A stretch of DNA of 64,000 nucleotides from Actinopolymorpha pittospori (GCF_014873875.1 NZ_JADBEM010000001.1:5394001-5458000), one strand, 5' to 3'; shown: positions 43,620 through 52,685, counted from the stretch's first letter. The notes: generated from the letters alone by a model not told the origin. Made by a program: numbers and translations.

Positions 43620-45023
43620 ATGACCTCCGGCCCTTTTCTCACCCGCCGCCGATTGCTCCAAGGGGGCCTTGGGCTGGCTGTCGCCGGCGCCGCCGGCACC
43701 TCGTTGACCGCGTGCGGCTCGGATTCATCCGCGACGCCGGCCGGCTGGACAGAGGTGACCTTCAGTTCGGTGGGTGACCCCACGACCCAGAAGATGTTCA
43801 AGGAAATGATCGCGGCTGCTCAGAAGGAGAGCCTCGACGAGCACAAGATCAAGATCGTGTGGAAGCCCGCACCGGGTGACGATTGGGCGAGCGTCATGCT
43901 GCAGTTCGCCTCCGGCACAACAGCCGATCTGCAGCGCATCGACGACGACCGGGTGTACGACCTGGCGACGAACGGCAAGATCCTGCAGTTGGACAAGATG
44001 ATCTCCGACAAGAGCACGGGATTCGATCTCTCGAAGTACAGCCCGACGTTCACGACCAAGGTTGCGGTCGAGGGATACCAGTTCTCCATTACGCCGGGTA
44101 TGAGTGCCAATGCGCTCTACTACAACAAGAAGCTGTTCGCCGATGCCGGGCTCACGGCGCCGACCTCGTGGGCCGATGCGTGGAGCTGGGACGAATTCGA
44201 CGCGGCCGTCAAGAAATTGACGAAGAAGAACGGGAGCCGTACCGACACCTACGGTCTGCAGTACGCGGTCAACACCGTCCAGGCCACCGCGTACGGTGCC
44301 GGTGACACCGCGCTCAACGAGAACCAGACCGAATGCGGCTACGGCAAGCCGGAGACATTGGAAGCGATCGACAAGCAGATCTCCTACATTCGTGAGGGTC
44401 ATGCCCCCACCGTCGATGTGGAGTTCCTGCCCCTGTTCAACGCAGGAAAGCTCGCCATGACGTGGCAGGCCATGGACATCAGTCCGCAGATCAGTCCCGA
44501 CGTCGACTGGGACGTAATGCCCTGGCCGAAGACCCCGCTCTTCGCCATGACGAAGAACTACTCCCGGACCTGGGTCATCCCGAAGACCGCGAAGGATCCG
44601 CAGGCCGCCTTCCTCGCCATGAAGGCGCTGTGCGGCAAGGCGGCTTCGGAAGTGATGGCCAAGGCCCAGTTCGCCGTCCCGGCGCTGACCGAAGTGGCCG
44701 AGAGCGCCGCGTTCACCGACCATCCGCGGCCGAAGACCGCCAATGTCTGGGCCGAAACGCTGGGTGACGTCGACGGTAAACCGGTGGACGTGCCGTTCCC
44801 GCGCGGACCCATCGGCACGGCGCTCGCCGACTCCTTCGTCGAAGGCACCAATGCCAACAACCTGATGAGCGGCAAGCTCGCCACGGCCGACTTCATCAAG
44901 CGCGGACGGGCCGCGGTCAACGCTGAGATCAAGAAGCGCAACTGGAACGGAAGTAAGGGCAAGGAGTTGCTCGAGAAGGGAGGAGCGCTCACCGATCCCG
45001 ACCTGAAGGTCACGGACAAGTGA
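43620..45023 (+). CDS. Extracellular solute-binding lipoprotein, family 1
   Basis: A 467-residue binding protein. FLTRRRLLQGGLGLAVAG is a Tat-like signal region, and LTAC is the lipobox, so it is exported and anchored outside. The body is a family 1 solute-binding fold (QFASGTTADLQRIDDDRVYD; NALYYNKKLFADAGLTAPTS). ATG 43620 follows AGGGAGA; the upstream frame is not used. First gene of an operon with two permeases and the Rieske and amidohydrolase genes. The ligand is unknown but should be the substrate of those enzymes. Confidence 0.93.
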   Translation: MTSGPFLTRRRLLQGGLGLAVAGAAGTSLTACGSDSSATPAGWTEVTFSSVGDPTTQKMFKEMIAAAQKESLDEHKIKIVWKPAPGDDWASVMLQFASGTTADLQRIDDDRVYDLATNGKILQLDKMISDKSTGFDLSKYSPTFTTKVAVEGYQFSITPGMSANALYYNKKLFADAGLTAPTSWADAWSWDEFDAAVKKLTKKNGSRTDTYGLQYAVNTVQATAYGAGDTALNENQTECGYGKPETLEAIDKQISYIREGHAPTVDVEFLPLFNAGKLAMTWQAMDISPQISPDVDWDVMPWPKTPLFAMTKNYSRTWVIPKTAKDPQAAFLAMKALCGKAASEVMAKAQFAVPALTEVAESAAFTDHPRPKTANVWAETLGDVDGKPVDVPFPRGPIGTALADSFVEGTNANNLMSGKLATADFIKRGRAAVNAEIKKRNWNGSKGKELLEKGGALTDPDLKVTDK

Positions 45024-45964
45024 GCGCGAAGCAGGCCATCGAGACGCCGATCGTCAAGGCAGCCCGGCCACAGGTGCCGCGCCGCGGATCGGGGCGCCGC
45101 CGCAACCTCCGCGGCTGGATGTTCATCGGTCCGGTCGTGCTCGGGACGCTGATCTTCAACATCATCCCTGTCGCCCCGACGCTGGTGACGAGCTTCACGG
45201 ACTGGGACGGCCTGTCGGCGCCGAAGTTCAGCGGACTGGCCAACTACAAGGAGATGTTCTCCGGGCACGATCCGCTGTTCGGCAAGAGCCTGATCAACAC
45301 GGTCATCTACACGGTCGGGTACGTCCCGGTCGGGATCATCATCGGGATCGCCCTGGCCCTGCTGGTCAACAACCGGCTCCGGGGGATGGCTGTCATCCGG
45401 GCGCTGATCTTCCTGCCGTACGTGACGTCCCTGGTCGCCGTCGGCGTCGTCAGTCGGTGGGTCTTCAGCGATCAGTACGGGATCATCAATGCGATCCTGG
45501 CGACGTTCGGCATCACCGGACCGCACTGGCTGGGTGAACCCGGATCGGCCATGGCTGCCGTGATCGTCACGGCGATCTGGGCGAACATGGGCTTCAACAT
45601 GATCATCATTCTGGCCGGCCTGCAAGGGGTCCCGGAGTCGTTGACCGAAGCGGCCACCCTCGACGGAGCCGGCCGGTTCTCACGATTCGTCCACGTGACG
45701 ATCCCGTTCCTCACGCCGACGATCTTCATGTTGTTGATCTTGCAGACGATCGGCTCGTTCCAGGTCTTCGCACTCATCCTGGTGATGACTGGCGGCGGAC
45801 CGGGCGACGGCACGTACGTCTACATCTACCACCTCTGGTACCAGGCGTTCACGCTGCGAAAGATGGGGTACGCCTCGGCGCTGGCCATTGTGCTCTTCGC
45901 TGTGCTTCTGGCGGTCACATGGATCCAGAACCGGCTCTCGAAGAGATGGGTGTTCTACCAGTGA
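45020..45964 (+). CDS. ABC transporter permease, MalF type
   Basis: A 314-residue membrane subunit with six helices and EAA loop SLTEAATLDGAGRFSRFVHV. GTG 45020 overlaps the stop of the binding-protein gene (GTGA), which ties their translation together. Works with the following MalG-type subunit; no ATPase gene is present, so a shared ATPase is expected. Confidence 0.92.
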   Translation: MSAKQAIETPIVKAARPQVPRRGSGRRRNLRGWMFIGPVVLGTLIFNIIPVAPTLVTSFTDWDGLSAPKFSGLANYKEMFSGHDPLFGKSLINTVIYTVGYVPVGIIIGIALALLVNNRLRGMAVIRALIFLPYVTSLVAVGVVSRWVFSDQYGIINAILATFGITGPHWLGEPGSAMAAVIVTAIWANMGFNMIIILAGLQGVPESLTEAATLDGAGRFSRFVHVTIPFLTPTIFMLLILQTIGSFQVFALILVMTGGGPGDGTYVYIYHLWYQAFTLRKMGYASALAIVLFAVLLAVTWIQNRLSKRWVFYQ

Positions 45965-46878
45965 CGATCGAAGAGACTCGCGCTCCCAAGCCGATCGCGC
46001 AACGACGGTCGGCGATGCCGGAGGGCGATGCGGGCAGCGGACGGCGGCGGGCGGGCCGGATCGTGGCACCGGCGGCGATCTACGTCGCCTGCATCATCGT
46101 CGTGCTCATCGCCATCGGTCCGTTCGTGTGGATGCTGTCGAGCTCGTTCAAGGAACCGGGCGACGTGATCAGCCTGACACCGCGCCTGCTCCCGGACCCG
46201 TTCACCACCGAGAACTACGCGTACCTGGTCAACAACGGTGTCCTGCCGTTCGTCCGGTTCCTGGGAAACAGCGCCTACATCACGGTACTGGTGATCATCG
46301 GCCGGCTGCTCGTGTGTGCACTGGGCGCGTACGGCTTCGCGAGGCTGCAGTTCCGTGGGCGGGACGCCGCCTTCGGGCTGTTGCTCGCATCGCTGATGAT
46401 CCCCGACATGCTGATGGTGCTCCCGCTGTATTCGGCCTACGTCGAGACCGGTCTGATCAACACGCACTTCCCGTTGATCATCCCGCCGATCGTCGCCAAC
46501 ACGTTCGGGACCTTCCTGCTCCGGCAGTTCTTCATGACGATCCCCAAGGAGTACGACGAGGCCGCGCTGATCGACGGCGCGAGCCACTTCCGGATCTTCG
46601 TGAGCATCATCCTGCCGCTGTCGAAACCGGCCCTGGCCACCTTGGCGGTGTTGACCTTCGTCAACGTGTGGAACGACTTCTTCGGTCCCTTGGTCTACCT
46701 CAGCGATGTCAACAAGTTCACCGTCCCGGTCGGGCTGGCGTTCTTCCAGGGGCAGGACAGCACCCAGTACGGCCCGCTCATGGCGGGAGCGACGCTGGCC
46801 ATCATCCCGACCGTCCTGGTCTTCGTCTTCGCACAGAAGTACTTCACCCGCGGAATCTCGATGACCGGAATCAAATGA
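45961..46878 (+). CDS. ABC transporter permease, MalG type
   Basis: A 305-residue membrane subunit with EAA loop EYDEAALIDGASHFRIFVSI and the C-terminal KYFTRGISMTGIK ending usual for MalG-type permeases. GTG 45961 overlaps the preceding stop (GTGA at 45961-45964). An ATG at 45919 in the same frame would overlap much more and was not chosen. Confidence 0.92.
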   Translation: MTIEETRAPKPIAQRRSAMPEGDAGSGRRRAGRIVAPAAIYVACIIVVLIAIGPFVWMLSSSFKEPGDVISLTPRLLPDPFTTENYAYLVNNGVLPFVRFLGNSAYITVLVIIGRLLVCALGAYGFARLQFRGRDAAFGLLLASLMIPDMLMVLPLYSAYVETGLINTHFPLIIPPIVANTFGTFLLRQFFMTIPKEYDEAALIDGASHFRIFVSIILPLSKPALATLAVLTFVNVWNDFFGPLVYLSDVNKFTVPVGLAFFQGQDSTQYGPLMAGATLAIIPTVLVFVFAQKYFTRGISMTGIK

Positions 46879-47018
46879 CCAGCACCGTCGGCCCGACCAT
46901 GCGGCTCGTCGGCACGAACGGGCCGGTCGACAGCGGCCGGATGGATACCGACGCGCCCGTGCCGCACGGCACGGCCGGGCATGAGAAGGCGGCCGACGCC
47001 GTCTGCACAAGGAGATAA
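46875..47018 (+). CDS. Possible 47-residue protein coupled to the permease
   Basis: The frame begins with ATG 46875 inside the permease stop (ATGA), the same 4-base overlap used by the two preceding pairs, and ends 2 bases before the Rieske start. The product is hydrophilic, without motif, with one Cys near the end (AADAVCTRR). The gap would otherwise be empty in a tight operon. No relative is known to me, so it may be chance. Confidence 0.35.
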   Translation: MTSTVGPTMRLVGTNGPVDSGRMDTDAPVPHGTAGHEKAADAVCTRR

Positions 47019-47019
47019 C

Positions 47020-47466
47020 GTGACGAAGTACGTGGTGGCGACGGTCGACGAGATTCCACCCGGCCACCGGAAGGTGGTCGAGGTTGCGAAGAGGTCGGTC
47101 GGCGTCTTCAACGTCAAGGGAAACTTCTACGCGATCCGCAATCAGTGCCCGCACGGCGGCGGGCCGATGTGTGAGGGCGTGACCTCGGGACTGGTCCGTT
47201 CGGACAAGCCCGGAAACTACGAGTACATCATGCGCGGGGAGATCATCCGCTGTCCCTGGCACGGCTGGGAGTTCGAGATCGCCACCGGGCAGTCATGGTT
47301 CGATCCGGCGAAGACCAAGGTCAAGGCGTACCCCACCGCGGTGGAGTCCGGCGAGGCCCTGGCCAACAATCCGGAACCGTCCGCAGCCGGCTTCCAGCCC
47401 GGTCCGTACTCCGGTGAAACATACGAGGTCGAGGTCGACCGCGACTATGTCATTGTCAATATCTGA
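47020..47466 (+). CDS. Rieske-type [2Fe-2S] protein
   Basis: A 148-residue protein with the two Rieske loops: CPHGGG in IRNQCPHGGGPMCEG and CPWHGW in EIIRCPWHGWEFEIATGQ. The cluster would be held by two Cys and two His. About 40 extra residues separate the loops (TSGLVRSDKPGNYEYIMRGE), longer than in simple ferredoxins but seen in small Rieske proteins of actinobacteria. No oxygenase catalytic domain is fused. GTG 47020 follows AAGGAGA. Its electron donor is probably the reductase encoded next. Confidence 0.92.
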   Translation: MTKYVVATVDEIPPGHRKVVEVAKRSVGVFNVKGNFYAIRNQCPHGGGPMCEGVTSGLVRSDKPGNYEYIMRGEIIRCPWHGWEFEIATGQSWFDPAKTKVKAYPTAVESGEALANNPEPSAAGFQPGPYSGETYEVEVDRDYVIVNI

Positions 47467-48439
47467 CGCCCCTCGGGGGGCGGATGCGTTGCGCGAAACG
47501 ACCATGCCGTTGAGGGTGAAGTCCCGGAAGCAGATCTCGTCCGGGGTGACCGAACTGGTGCTCGTCCGAGACGACGCCTCGGAACTGCCGCCGTGGACCC
47601 CGGGAAGTCACATCGACGTGGAGGTTCGCGCCGGGCTCGTTCGACAGTATTCGCTGTGTGGCGATCCGGAGGATCGCAGCCAGTGGCGCATCGCGGTGTT
47701 GCGCGAGCCCGACAGCCGAGGCGGCTCCGCCGCGTTGTGCGAGCGCGTCCGGTCCGGTGACGTGCTGACGACCATCGGGCTGCGCAACCACTTCCCGTTG
47801 CACCAATCTCCGCGTTACCTCTTCATCGCCGGAGGGATCGGAATCACCCCGATCATCCCGATGATCGCGGCCGCGCACGCCGCGGGTGCCGACTGGCGCC
47901 TGGTCTACGGTGGCCGCAGCGAGGCGTCGATGGCCTATCGGGACGAAGTCGGGAGTTTCGATCCCGCGCACGTTCTCGAATGGCCGCAGGACCGTCGCGG
48001 CCTGATAGACCTCGATCAACTCCTGGCCGAACCACAGTCCGGTACGTTGATCTACTGCTGCGGGCCCGAACCGCTGATCGCGGCCGTCGAGGCGAGGAGT
48101 GCGCACTGGCCACACGGGACGCTTCAGGTCGAGAGGTTCGCGCCGAGGCCGGTGACCCGGGAGGCCCCCAACACCTCCTTCGAGGTCGAACTCGTCGACA
48201 GCGGTGAGGTGCTCGTCGTACCGCCCGACAAGTCCATCCTCGAGGTCGCGGACGAGGCCGGCGTCTATGTCTTGTCCAACTGCGAAGAGGGAACCTGCGG
48301 CACCTGCCAGACGACCGTGCTGGAGGGCGTGCCGGATCATCGGGACTCCGTCCTCGACGAGGACGAGCGCGCTGCCAACGACACGATGATGATCTGCGTC
48401 TCTCGCGCGCTGTCCTCCCGACTGGTCCTCGACCTGTGA
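47447..48439 (+). CDS. Flavin/[2Fe-2S] reductase of the VanB/PDR type
   Basis: A protein of up to 330 residues with an FMN/FAD-binding domain (RQYSLCGDPEDRSQWRIAVL), NAD-binding GGIGITPIIPMIAAAH, and a C-terminal plant-type [2Fe-2S] domain (SNCEEGTCGTCQTTVLEG with the fourth Cys at MMICVSRA). It moves electrons from NAD(P)H to an iron-sulfur partner, here probably the Rieske protein. ATG 47447 overlaps the Rieske gene by 20 bases; ATG 47504, matching the usual N-terminus of the family, is also possible. Such reductases normally serve an oxygenase, which is absent here. Confidence 0.9.
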   Translation: MSLSISDAPRGADALRETTMPLRVKSRKQISSGVTELVLVRDDASELPPWTPGSHIDVEVRAGLVRQYSLCGDPEDRSQWRIAVLREPDSRGGSAALCERVRSGDVLTTIGLRNHFPLHQSPRYLFIAGGIGITPIIPMIAAAHAAGADWRLVYGGRSEASMAYRDEVGSFDPAHVLEWPQDRRGLIDLDQLLAEPQSGTLIYCCGPEPLIAAVEARSAHWPHGTLQVERFAPRPVTREAPNTSFEVELVDSGEVLVVPPDKSILEVADEAGVYVLSNCEEGTCGTCQTTVLEGVPDHRDSVLDEDERAANDTMMICVSRALSSRLVLDL

Positions 48440-48519
48440 GTCCCACGAATCTGCGGCCCAGTCGGTGCGGGAGCACCGAATGCGCCGGCCCACGTATAAC
48501 CACGAAGGTGAGGTCACAA

Positions 48520-49614
48520 GTGGCCACGCAACAACTTGAGCACTACGCACGCCCCCAGCAGTGGGCCGGACTCGACCTGGTCGACACCGACGTACACATC
48601 AATCTCGGCAGCCTGAAAAGCCTCTTTCCCTACCTCGAGGCTCGGTGGCGCGACTACATCACCGAATCCGGTATGGGTGGGCTGGCCTCGAACCTCTATC
48701 CGTCCAACGCCCCGAATCTCTTCCTCGAGGGCTCGCGGCCGGAACAGGGACCGCCCGGATCCAGCCTCGAACTCCTCCAGCGTCAACTGCTCGACCCGTG
48801 GCAGTTGCAGTACGCGATCCTCAACTGCACCTACGCCATCGACTCCATCCACAACGACGACCTGGCGGCCGCGCTCGCACGGGCGCTGAACCGCTGGCAG
48901 TTGCACGAGTGGCTGGAGCAGGACCCCCGGCTCCGCGGATCGGCCGTGCTTCCACTGCAGAATCCGGCGCTCGCGGCCAAGGAGGTCGAATGGGCGGCAC
49001 AGCACAGCCAGTTCGTCCAGGTGACCGTCCCGTCGCGCACCCGTGAGCCGCTCGGCCGGCGCGGATTCTGGCCGATCTACAAAGCCGCGCCGGCCGCCGG
49101 CCTCGTCGTCGGCGTCCAGGCCGGCGGGCTGAGCGGCAATCCGGTGACGCCGGTGGGCTGGCCGACGTACTTCGTCGAGGACTACGTGAACGTTCCGCTG
49201 GCGTTCCAGACACAGCTGATGAGCTTCGTCACCGAAGGTGTCTTCGTCGAGTTCCCCGAGCTGACCGTCGCGACGATCGAGGGCGGCTTCGCCTGGCTGC
49301 CGCCGATGATGTGGCGCTTCGACAAGGACTGGAAGGGTCTGCGACGCGAGGTTCCGTGGGTGGAGCGTCCGCCGTCGGAGGTGCTGCGTGACCACGTCCG
49401 GATGACCATCGCGCCGCTGGACCGGCCCGACACCCCGGAGTTCCTCGTCGAGGTCGTCGACCAACTTCTCTGTGACGACATGCTGATGTTCTCCACCGAC
49501 TACCCGCATGCGCACTTCGCGAACGCCGCCGACGCGCTGCCCGACGGGATCTCCGGGGATCTGCAGACCAAGATCATGTCCGGCAACGCGCACGCGACGT
49601 ACCGGCTGGGATGA
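48520..49614 (+). CDS. Amidohydrolase-family protein A, metal ligands degenerate
   Basis: A 364-residue TIM-barrel protein of the amidohydrolase 2/ACMSD-like family: DLVDTDVHINL at the N-terminus, IEGGFAWLPPMMWRFD in the middle and MLMFSTDYPHAHF (Asp327) near the end. Compared with its neighbour it has Gln200, Tyr222 and Gln232 where that protein has His198, His221 and His231. At least one of these is expected to bind the active-site metal, so A is probably inactive or altered and may be a partner subunit. GTG 48520 is chosen from GGTGAGG upstream; GTG 48436 would overlap the reductase stop. Confidence 0.88.
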   Translation: MATQQLEHYARPQQWAGLDLVDTDVHINLGSLKSLFPYLEARWRDYITESGMGGLASNLYPSNAPNLFLEGSRPEQGPPGSSLELLQRQLLDPWQLQYAILNCTYAIDSIHNDDLAAALARALNRWQLHEWLEQDPRLRGSAVLPLQNPALAAKEVEWAAQHSQFVQVTVPSRTREPLGRRGFWPIYKAAPAAGLVVGVQAGGLSGNPVTPVGWPTYFVEDYVNVPLAFQTQLMSFVTEGVFVEFPELTVATIEGGFAWLPPMMWRFDKDWKGLRREVPWVERPPSEVLRDHVRMTIAPLDRPDTPEFLVEVVDQLLCDDMLMFSTDYPHAHFANAADALPDGISGDLQTKIMSGNAHATYRLG

Positions 49615-49622
49615 GGAGAGAC

Positions 49623-50729
49623 ATGACCGAGACACAGACGCTGCCGCGGGCCGCTCGCCGTACCGCTGCGAAGCAGATGATCATCGACTGCGACATCCAC
49701 AACGTGATGGCACCCGGAGCCCTGGAGCCCTACCTCTCGAATCGTTGGCTCAGCCATCTGAAGACCTTCGGCTCGCGCCAGCACTCGGGGAACGTGTATC
49801 CCAAGGGATCGCCGGCCCGCTACGACGCCTTTCCGCCGTCCGGGCTGCCCGCGGGTGCCGATCTGGGGTTCATGCAGAAACAACATCTCGACGGGCTGAA
49901 CGTCGAGTTCGGGATCCTCGGTCCGCTCAGCTCCTCCGGCAGCCAGCTCGATCCGGAGTTCTCCGCGGCCTTGTCGACGGCGACCAACGACTGGCAGATC
50001 AAGGAGTGGTTGGAGCCGGAGCCGCGGCTGCGAGCGGGCATGATCGTGCCGGCGGAGCACAGTGAGCAGGCAGTCGCCGAGATCGAGCGGCTCGCAGGCC
50101 ATCCGGGTTTCGTGCAGGTGCTGCTGGTTGCCCGCAGTGCCGCACCGCTCGGCGACCGCCGCTACTGGAAGATGTACGAGGCTGCCGCCCGGCACGACCT
50201 GCCCATCGGCATTCACTACGGTGGTGGCGTTCGCGGCGTTCCCATCAGCAGCGCGGGTTGGCCGTCGTTCTACCTGGAGGACCACGCGGGGATGTCCGCC
50301 GCGTTCCAGGCGCACGTGGCGAGCCTGATCTTCGGCGGAATCTTCGACCGGCTTCCGAACCTGCGCATCGCGCTGATCGAGGGCGGGTTCGCCTGGTTGC
50401 CGTCCCTGGCCTGGCGGATGGACACCCATTGGGAGCGCTTCCGCGCCGAGGTTCCGCAGGTTCGCCGCAGGCCTTCGGAGTACGTGCGGGACCACTTCTG
50501 GATGACGACACAGCCGATGGAGGAACCGCACCGGCCGGCCGACCTGCACAAGGTGTTCGAACACCTCGGGGGAACCGACAAGGTGATGTTCTCCACGGAC
50601 TACCCACACTGGGACTTCGACCATCCCGCGCACGCCTTCCAGGTCCGGTTGCCCGCGGCGCTGCGGGACAGCATCTACACCGAGAACGCGCGGGCCTTCT
50701 ACAAGCTCCCGGCGCGCATCACCGACTAG
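49623..50729 (+). CDS. Amidohydrolase-family protein B
   Basis: A 368-residue TIM-barrel metalloenzyme similar to its neighbour A. It keeps IIDCDIHN, the histidine in PIGIHYGGGV (His198), LEDHAGMSAAFQAHVAS (His221, His231) and FSTDYPHWDFD (Asp326). The family includes decarboxylases and C-C or C-N hydrolases acting on ring-derived acids. ATG 49623 follows GAGGAGAG, 8 bases after A. A and B may form a hetero-oligomer, with B the active member. Confidence 0.9.
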   Translation: MTETQTLPRAARRTAAKQMIIDCDIHNVMAPGALEPYLSNRWLSHLKTFGSRQHSGNVYPKGSPARYDAFPPSGLPAGADLGFMQKQHLDGLNVEFGILGPLSSSGSQLDPEFSAALSTATNDWQIKEWLEPEPRLRAGMIVPAEHSEQAVAEIERLAGHPGFVQVLLVARSAAPLGDRRYWKMYEAAARHDLPIGIHYGGGVRGVPISSAGWPSFYLEDHAGMSAAFQAHVASLIFGGIFDRLPNLRIALIEGGFAWLPSLAWRMDTHWERFRAEVPQVRRRPSEYVRDHFWMTTQPMEEPHRPADLHKVFEHLGGTDKVMFSTDYPHWDFDHPAHAFQVRLPAALRDSIYTENARAFYKLPARITD

Positions 50730-50773
50730 GTCGTGTCCTGCTCACCACTCGACCATGATCCGCAGGACACGAC
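50730..50773 (+). other. Perfect 11-base inverted repeat between two operon genes
   Basis: GTCGTGTCCTG (50730-50740) pairs perfectly with CAGGACACGAC (50763-50773) across a 22-base loop, starting right after the stop of amidohydrolase B. It may be an RNA processing or attenuation element that lowers expression of the enolase gene, or an operator. No T run follows. Confidence 0.5.
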
Positions 50774-50788
50774 CGAGAAGGAATCGCG

Positions 50789-51877
50789 TTGACCAAGATC
50801 ACCTCGATCGAGACGTTCGCCGGCCACGGCTGCATCGTCCGCGTTCGTACCGACGACGGCCTCGTCGGGTACGGGCAGACGGCGCACTCCGAGGCCCGGA
50901 TCACCGGGGAGGTGTTGCACACTCTGGTCGCGCGGAACTATCTGGGACGCGACCCGTTCGATGTCATGACCCTGGCAGAGGAGTGCGCACGCGCGGAGTA
51001 CAAGTACTTCGGCAGCTTCCTGTTCCGGGCCGTGGCCGGCGTGGACACCGCGCTGTGGGATCTGGTGGGCAAGGCGAAGTCCCAGCCGGTCTACCAGTTG
51101 CTCGGTGGAAAGTTCCGGCCGTCGGTGCCCGTCTACGGTTCGGCCATGCGTCGCGACACGACGCCCGAGCAGGAGGTTGATCGGATCGTCGCCGCCGTCG
51201 CTGCGCACGGGTTCCGCGCGGTGAAGATCAAGATCGGCGAGCGCAACGGTCGCGATGCGGAGTCGCGTTCGGGCCGGACCCGGCGGCTGGTTCCTCTGCT
51301 GCGCAAGGAGCTCGGCGACGACATCGAGATCAGCGCGGACGCCAATGGCGCCTACTCCCCGGGTCAGGCGGTCCGGATCGGGCGACTGCTCGAGGAGCAC
51401 GACTACCTGCACTTCGAGGAGCCGGTGCCGTTCTGGGAGTACGAGAACGCCAGGACCGTCACGGCAACCCTCGACATCCCCGTCGGACTGGGGGAACAGG
51501 AGTTCTCGGTCGAGAACATGCAACGGATCCTCCAGGGCGGCATGGCAGACGTCATCCAGCCCGACGTCTGTTACATCGGTGGCATCACACGGGCCCGGCA
51601 GGTTGCGGACCTGGCCAACCTCGCCGGGCTGCCGTGTGTTCCGCATTCGTCGGGGAGATCGCTGACGGCGATCTTCACCGCGCATCTGGTGACGGCGATG
51701 CCGGCGTGCAACCTCTTCCACGAGTGGACCATCGAGGACGCCTCGAAGATGCGGGTCTACGAGCCGTTCCCGGTCGCGCGCGACGGCGAGGTCGTCCTGT
51801 CCGACGCGCCCGGCTGGGGCGTCGAGATCTCCGACTCCGCCTTGCAGCGCATGGAGCGGCGGATCTCGTCTCTCTGA
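50789..51877 (+). CDS. Enolase-superfamily (mandelate racemase type) enzyme
   Basis: A 362-residue protein with the full catalytic set of the MR subgroup: KIK in AVKIKIGERNG, metal Asp in EISADANGAY, Glu in HFEEPVPF and GLGEQEFS, and the general base His in LPCVPHSSGRS. Such enzymes abstract the proton next to a carboxylate, usually to dehydrate or epimerise acid sugars or to open lactones. TTG 50789 follows GAAGGAA. Last gene of the importer/Rieske operon; it should act on a carboxylic acid made or imported by it. Confidence 0.9.
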   Translation: MTKITSIETFAGHGCIVRVRTDDGLVGYGQTAHSEARITGEVLHTLVARNYLGRDPFDVMTLAEECARAEYKYFGSFLFRAVAGVDTALWDLVGKAKSQPVYQLLGGKFRPSVPVYGSAMRRDTTPEQEVDRIVAAVAAHGFRAVKIKIGERNGRDAESRSGRTRRLVPLLRKELGDDIEISADANGAYSPGQAVRIGRLLEEHDYLHFEEPVPFWEYENARTVTATLDIPVGLGEQEFSVENMQRILQGGMADVIQPDVCYIGGITRARQVADLANLAGLPCVPHSSGRSLTAIFTAHLVTAMPACNLFHEWTIEDASKMRVYEPFPVARDGEVVLSDAPGWGVEISDSALQRMERRISSL

Positions 51878-51911
51878 CCCGCCGGGCCGTCGGCCGTCAC
51901 CGCTTCGGATT

Positions 51912-52445
51912 TCAGAGAAGGCGGTACTTGTCGGCGATCAGCCGAGCGACCTCCGCCGCGTCGACGTGGGTGGTGTCGATGACGTCGCCAGCTTGGTCAA
52001 GCCAGGGCAGGGCGCCCTCGAGGGCGGCAAGGTGGTCGAGACGCCACTGGCGAGAGTCGGGGAAGGCGGTGTTCTCTTCGGTGTCCCCCTCGATGCGCTT
52101 GACGAGAGTGTCGTGGTCCGCGTGGAGGACGACGTGGTGGACCTGGACACCAGCCTTCTCCAGTCTGGAGCGGATCTCTGTCCAGTACTCCTCGACGAAC
52201 ACAGGCTGAGTGGCCACGAGAATCCCGCCGACGTAGTTGAGGAGTTGTGTAGCGGTCTCCACGACCAGGTGACGCCATGGCGGCCAGTGCTGGAAGTCCC
52301 CTAGCCGTGGCAGATCCGTGACGCGCATCAGCATGCCGCCGACCCATTCGGCGTCGAAGATCCTCGATGCTGGGACGAGTTTGACGAGTTCGTTGGCGGT
52401 GGTCGTCTTTCCTACGCCGCCGGTCCCGTTCAGCCAGATGATCAC
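51912..52445 (-). CDS. P-loop kinase-like protein, TmrB-like
   Basis: A 177-residue ATP-binding protein: IIWLNGTGGVGKTTTANELV is the Walker A start, and the general layout (FDAEWVGGMLMRV; VHHVVLHADHDTLVKRIEGD) resembles TmrB, the tunicamycin-resistance ATPase, and related AAA-type kinases. Resistance is inferred by similarity only. ATG 52445. It is convergent with the enolase-superfamily gene. Confidence 0.75.
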   Translation of the reverse strand: MIIWLNGTGGVGKTTTANELVKLVPASRIFDAEWVGGMLMRVTDLPRLGDFQHWPPWRHLVVETATQLLNYVGGILVATQPVFVEEYWTEIRSRLEKAGVQVHHVVLHADHDTLVKRIEGDTEENTAFPDSRQWRLDHLAALEGALPWLDQAGDVIDTTHVDAAEVARLIADKYRLL

Positions 52446-52685
52446 GTCGCGAGGTTAGCCGGGTGGGCTCCGCGGTGCACCGCACTCACCAGCAACCCGC
52501 TCATGGTCCGTCGTTGCGGCGCTCGCCGGTGGCAGGTCGTGGGACGGCTCACTCACCGAGCACGATGTCGCCACTGGCTCGACTACGGTGGTAGGGATTG
52601 TACGAGGGCACGCATTTCGGGCCCGTTTCGCCACCACGTCTGTCCTCGACAGGCAACGTGGCCGAACAGAACTGGAGGCGTCGTG

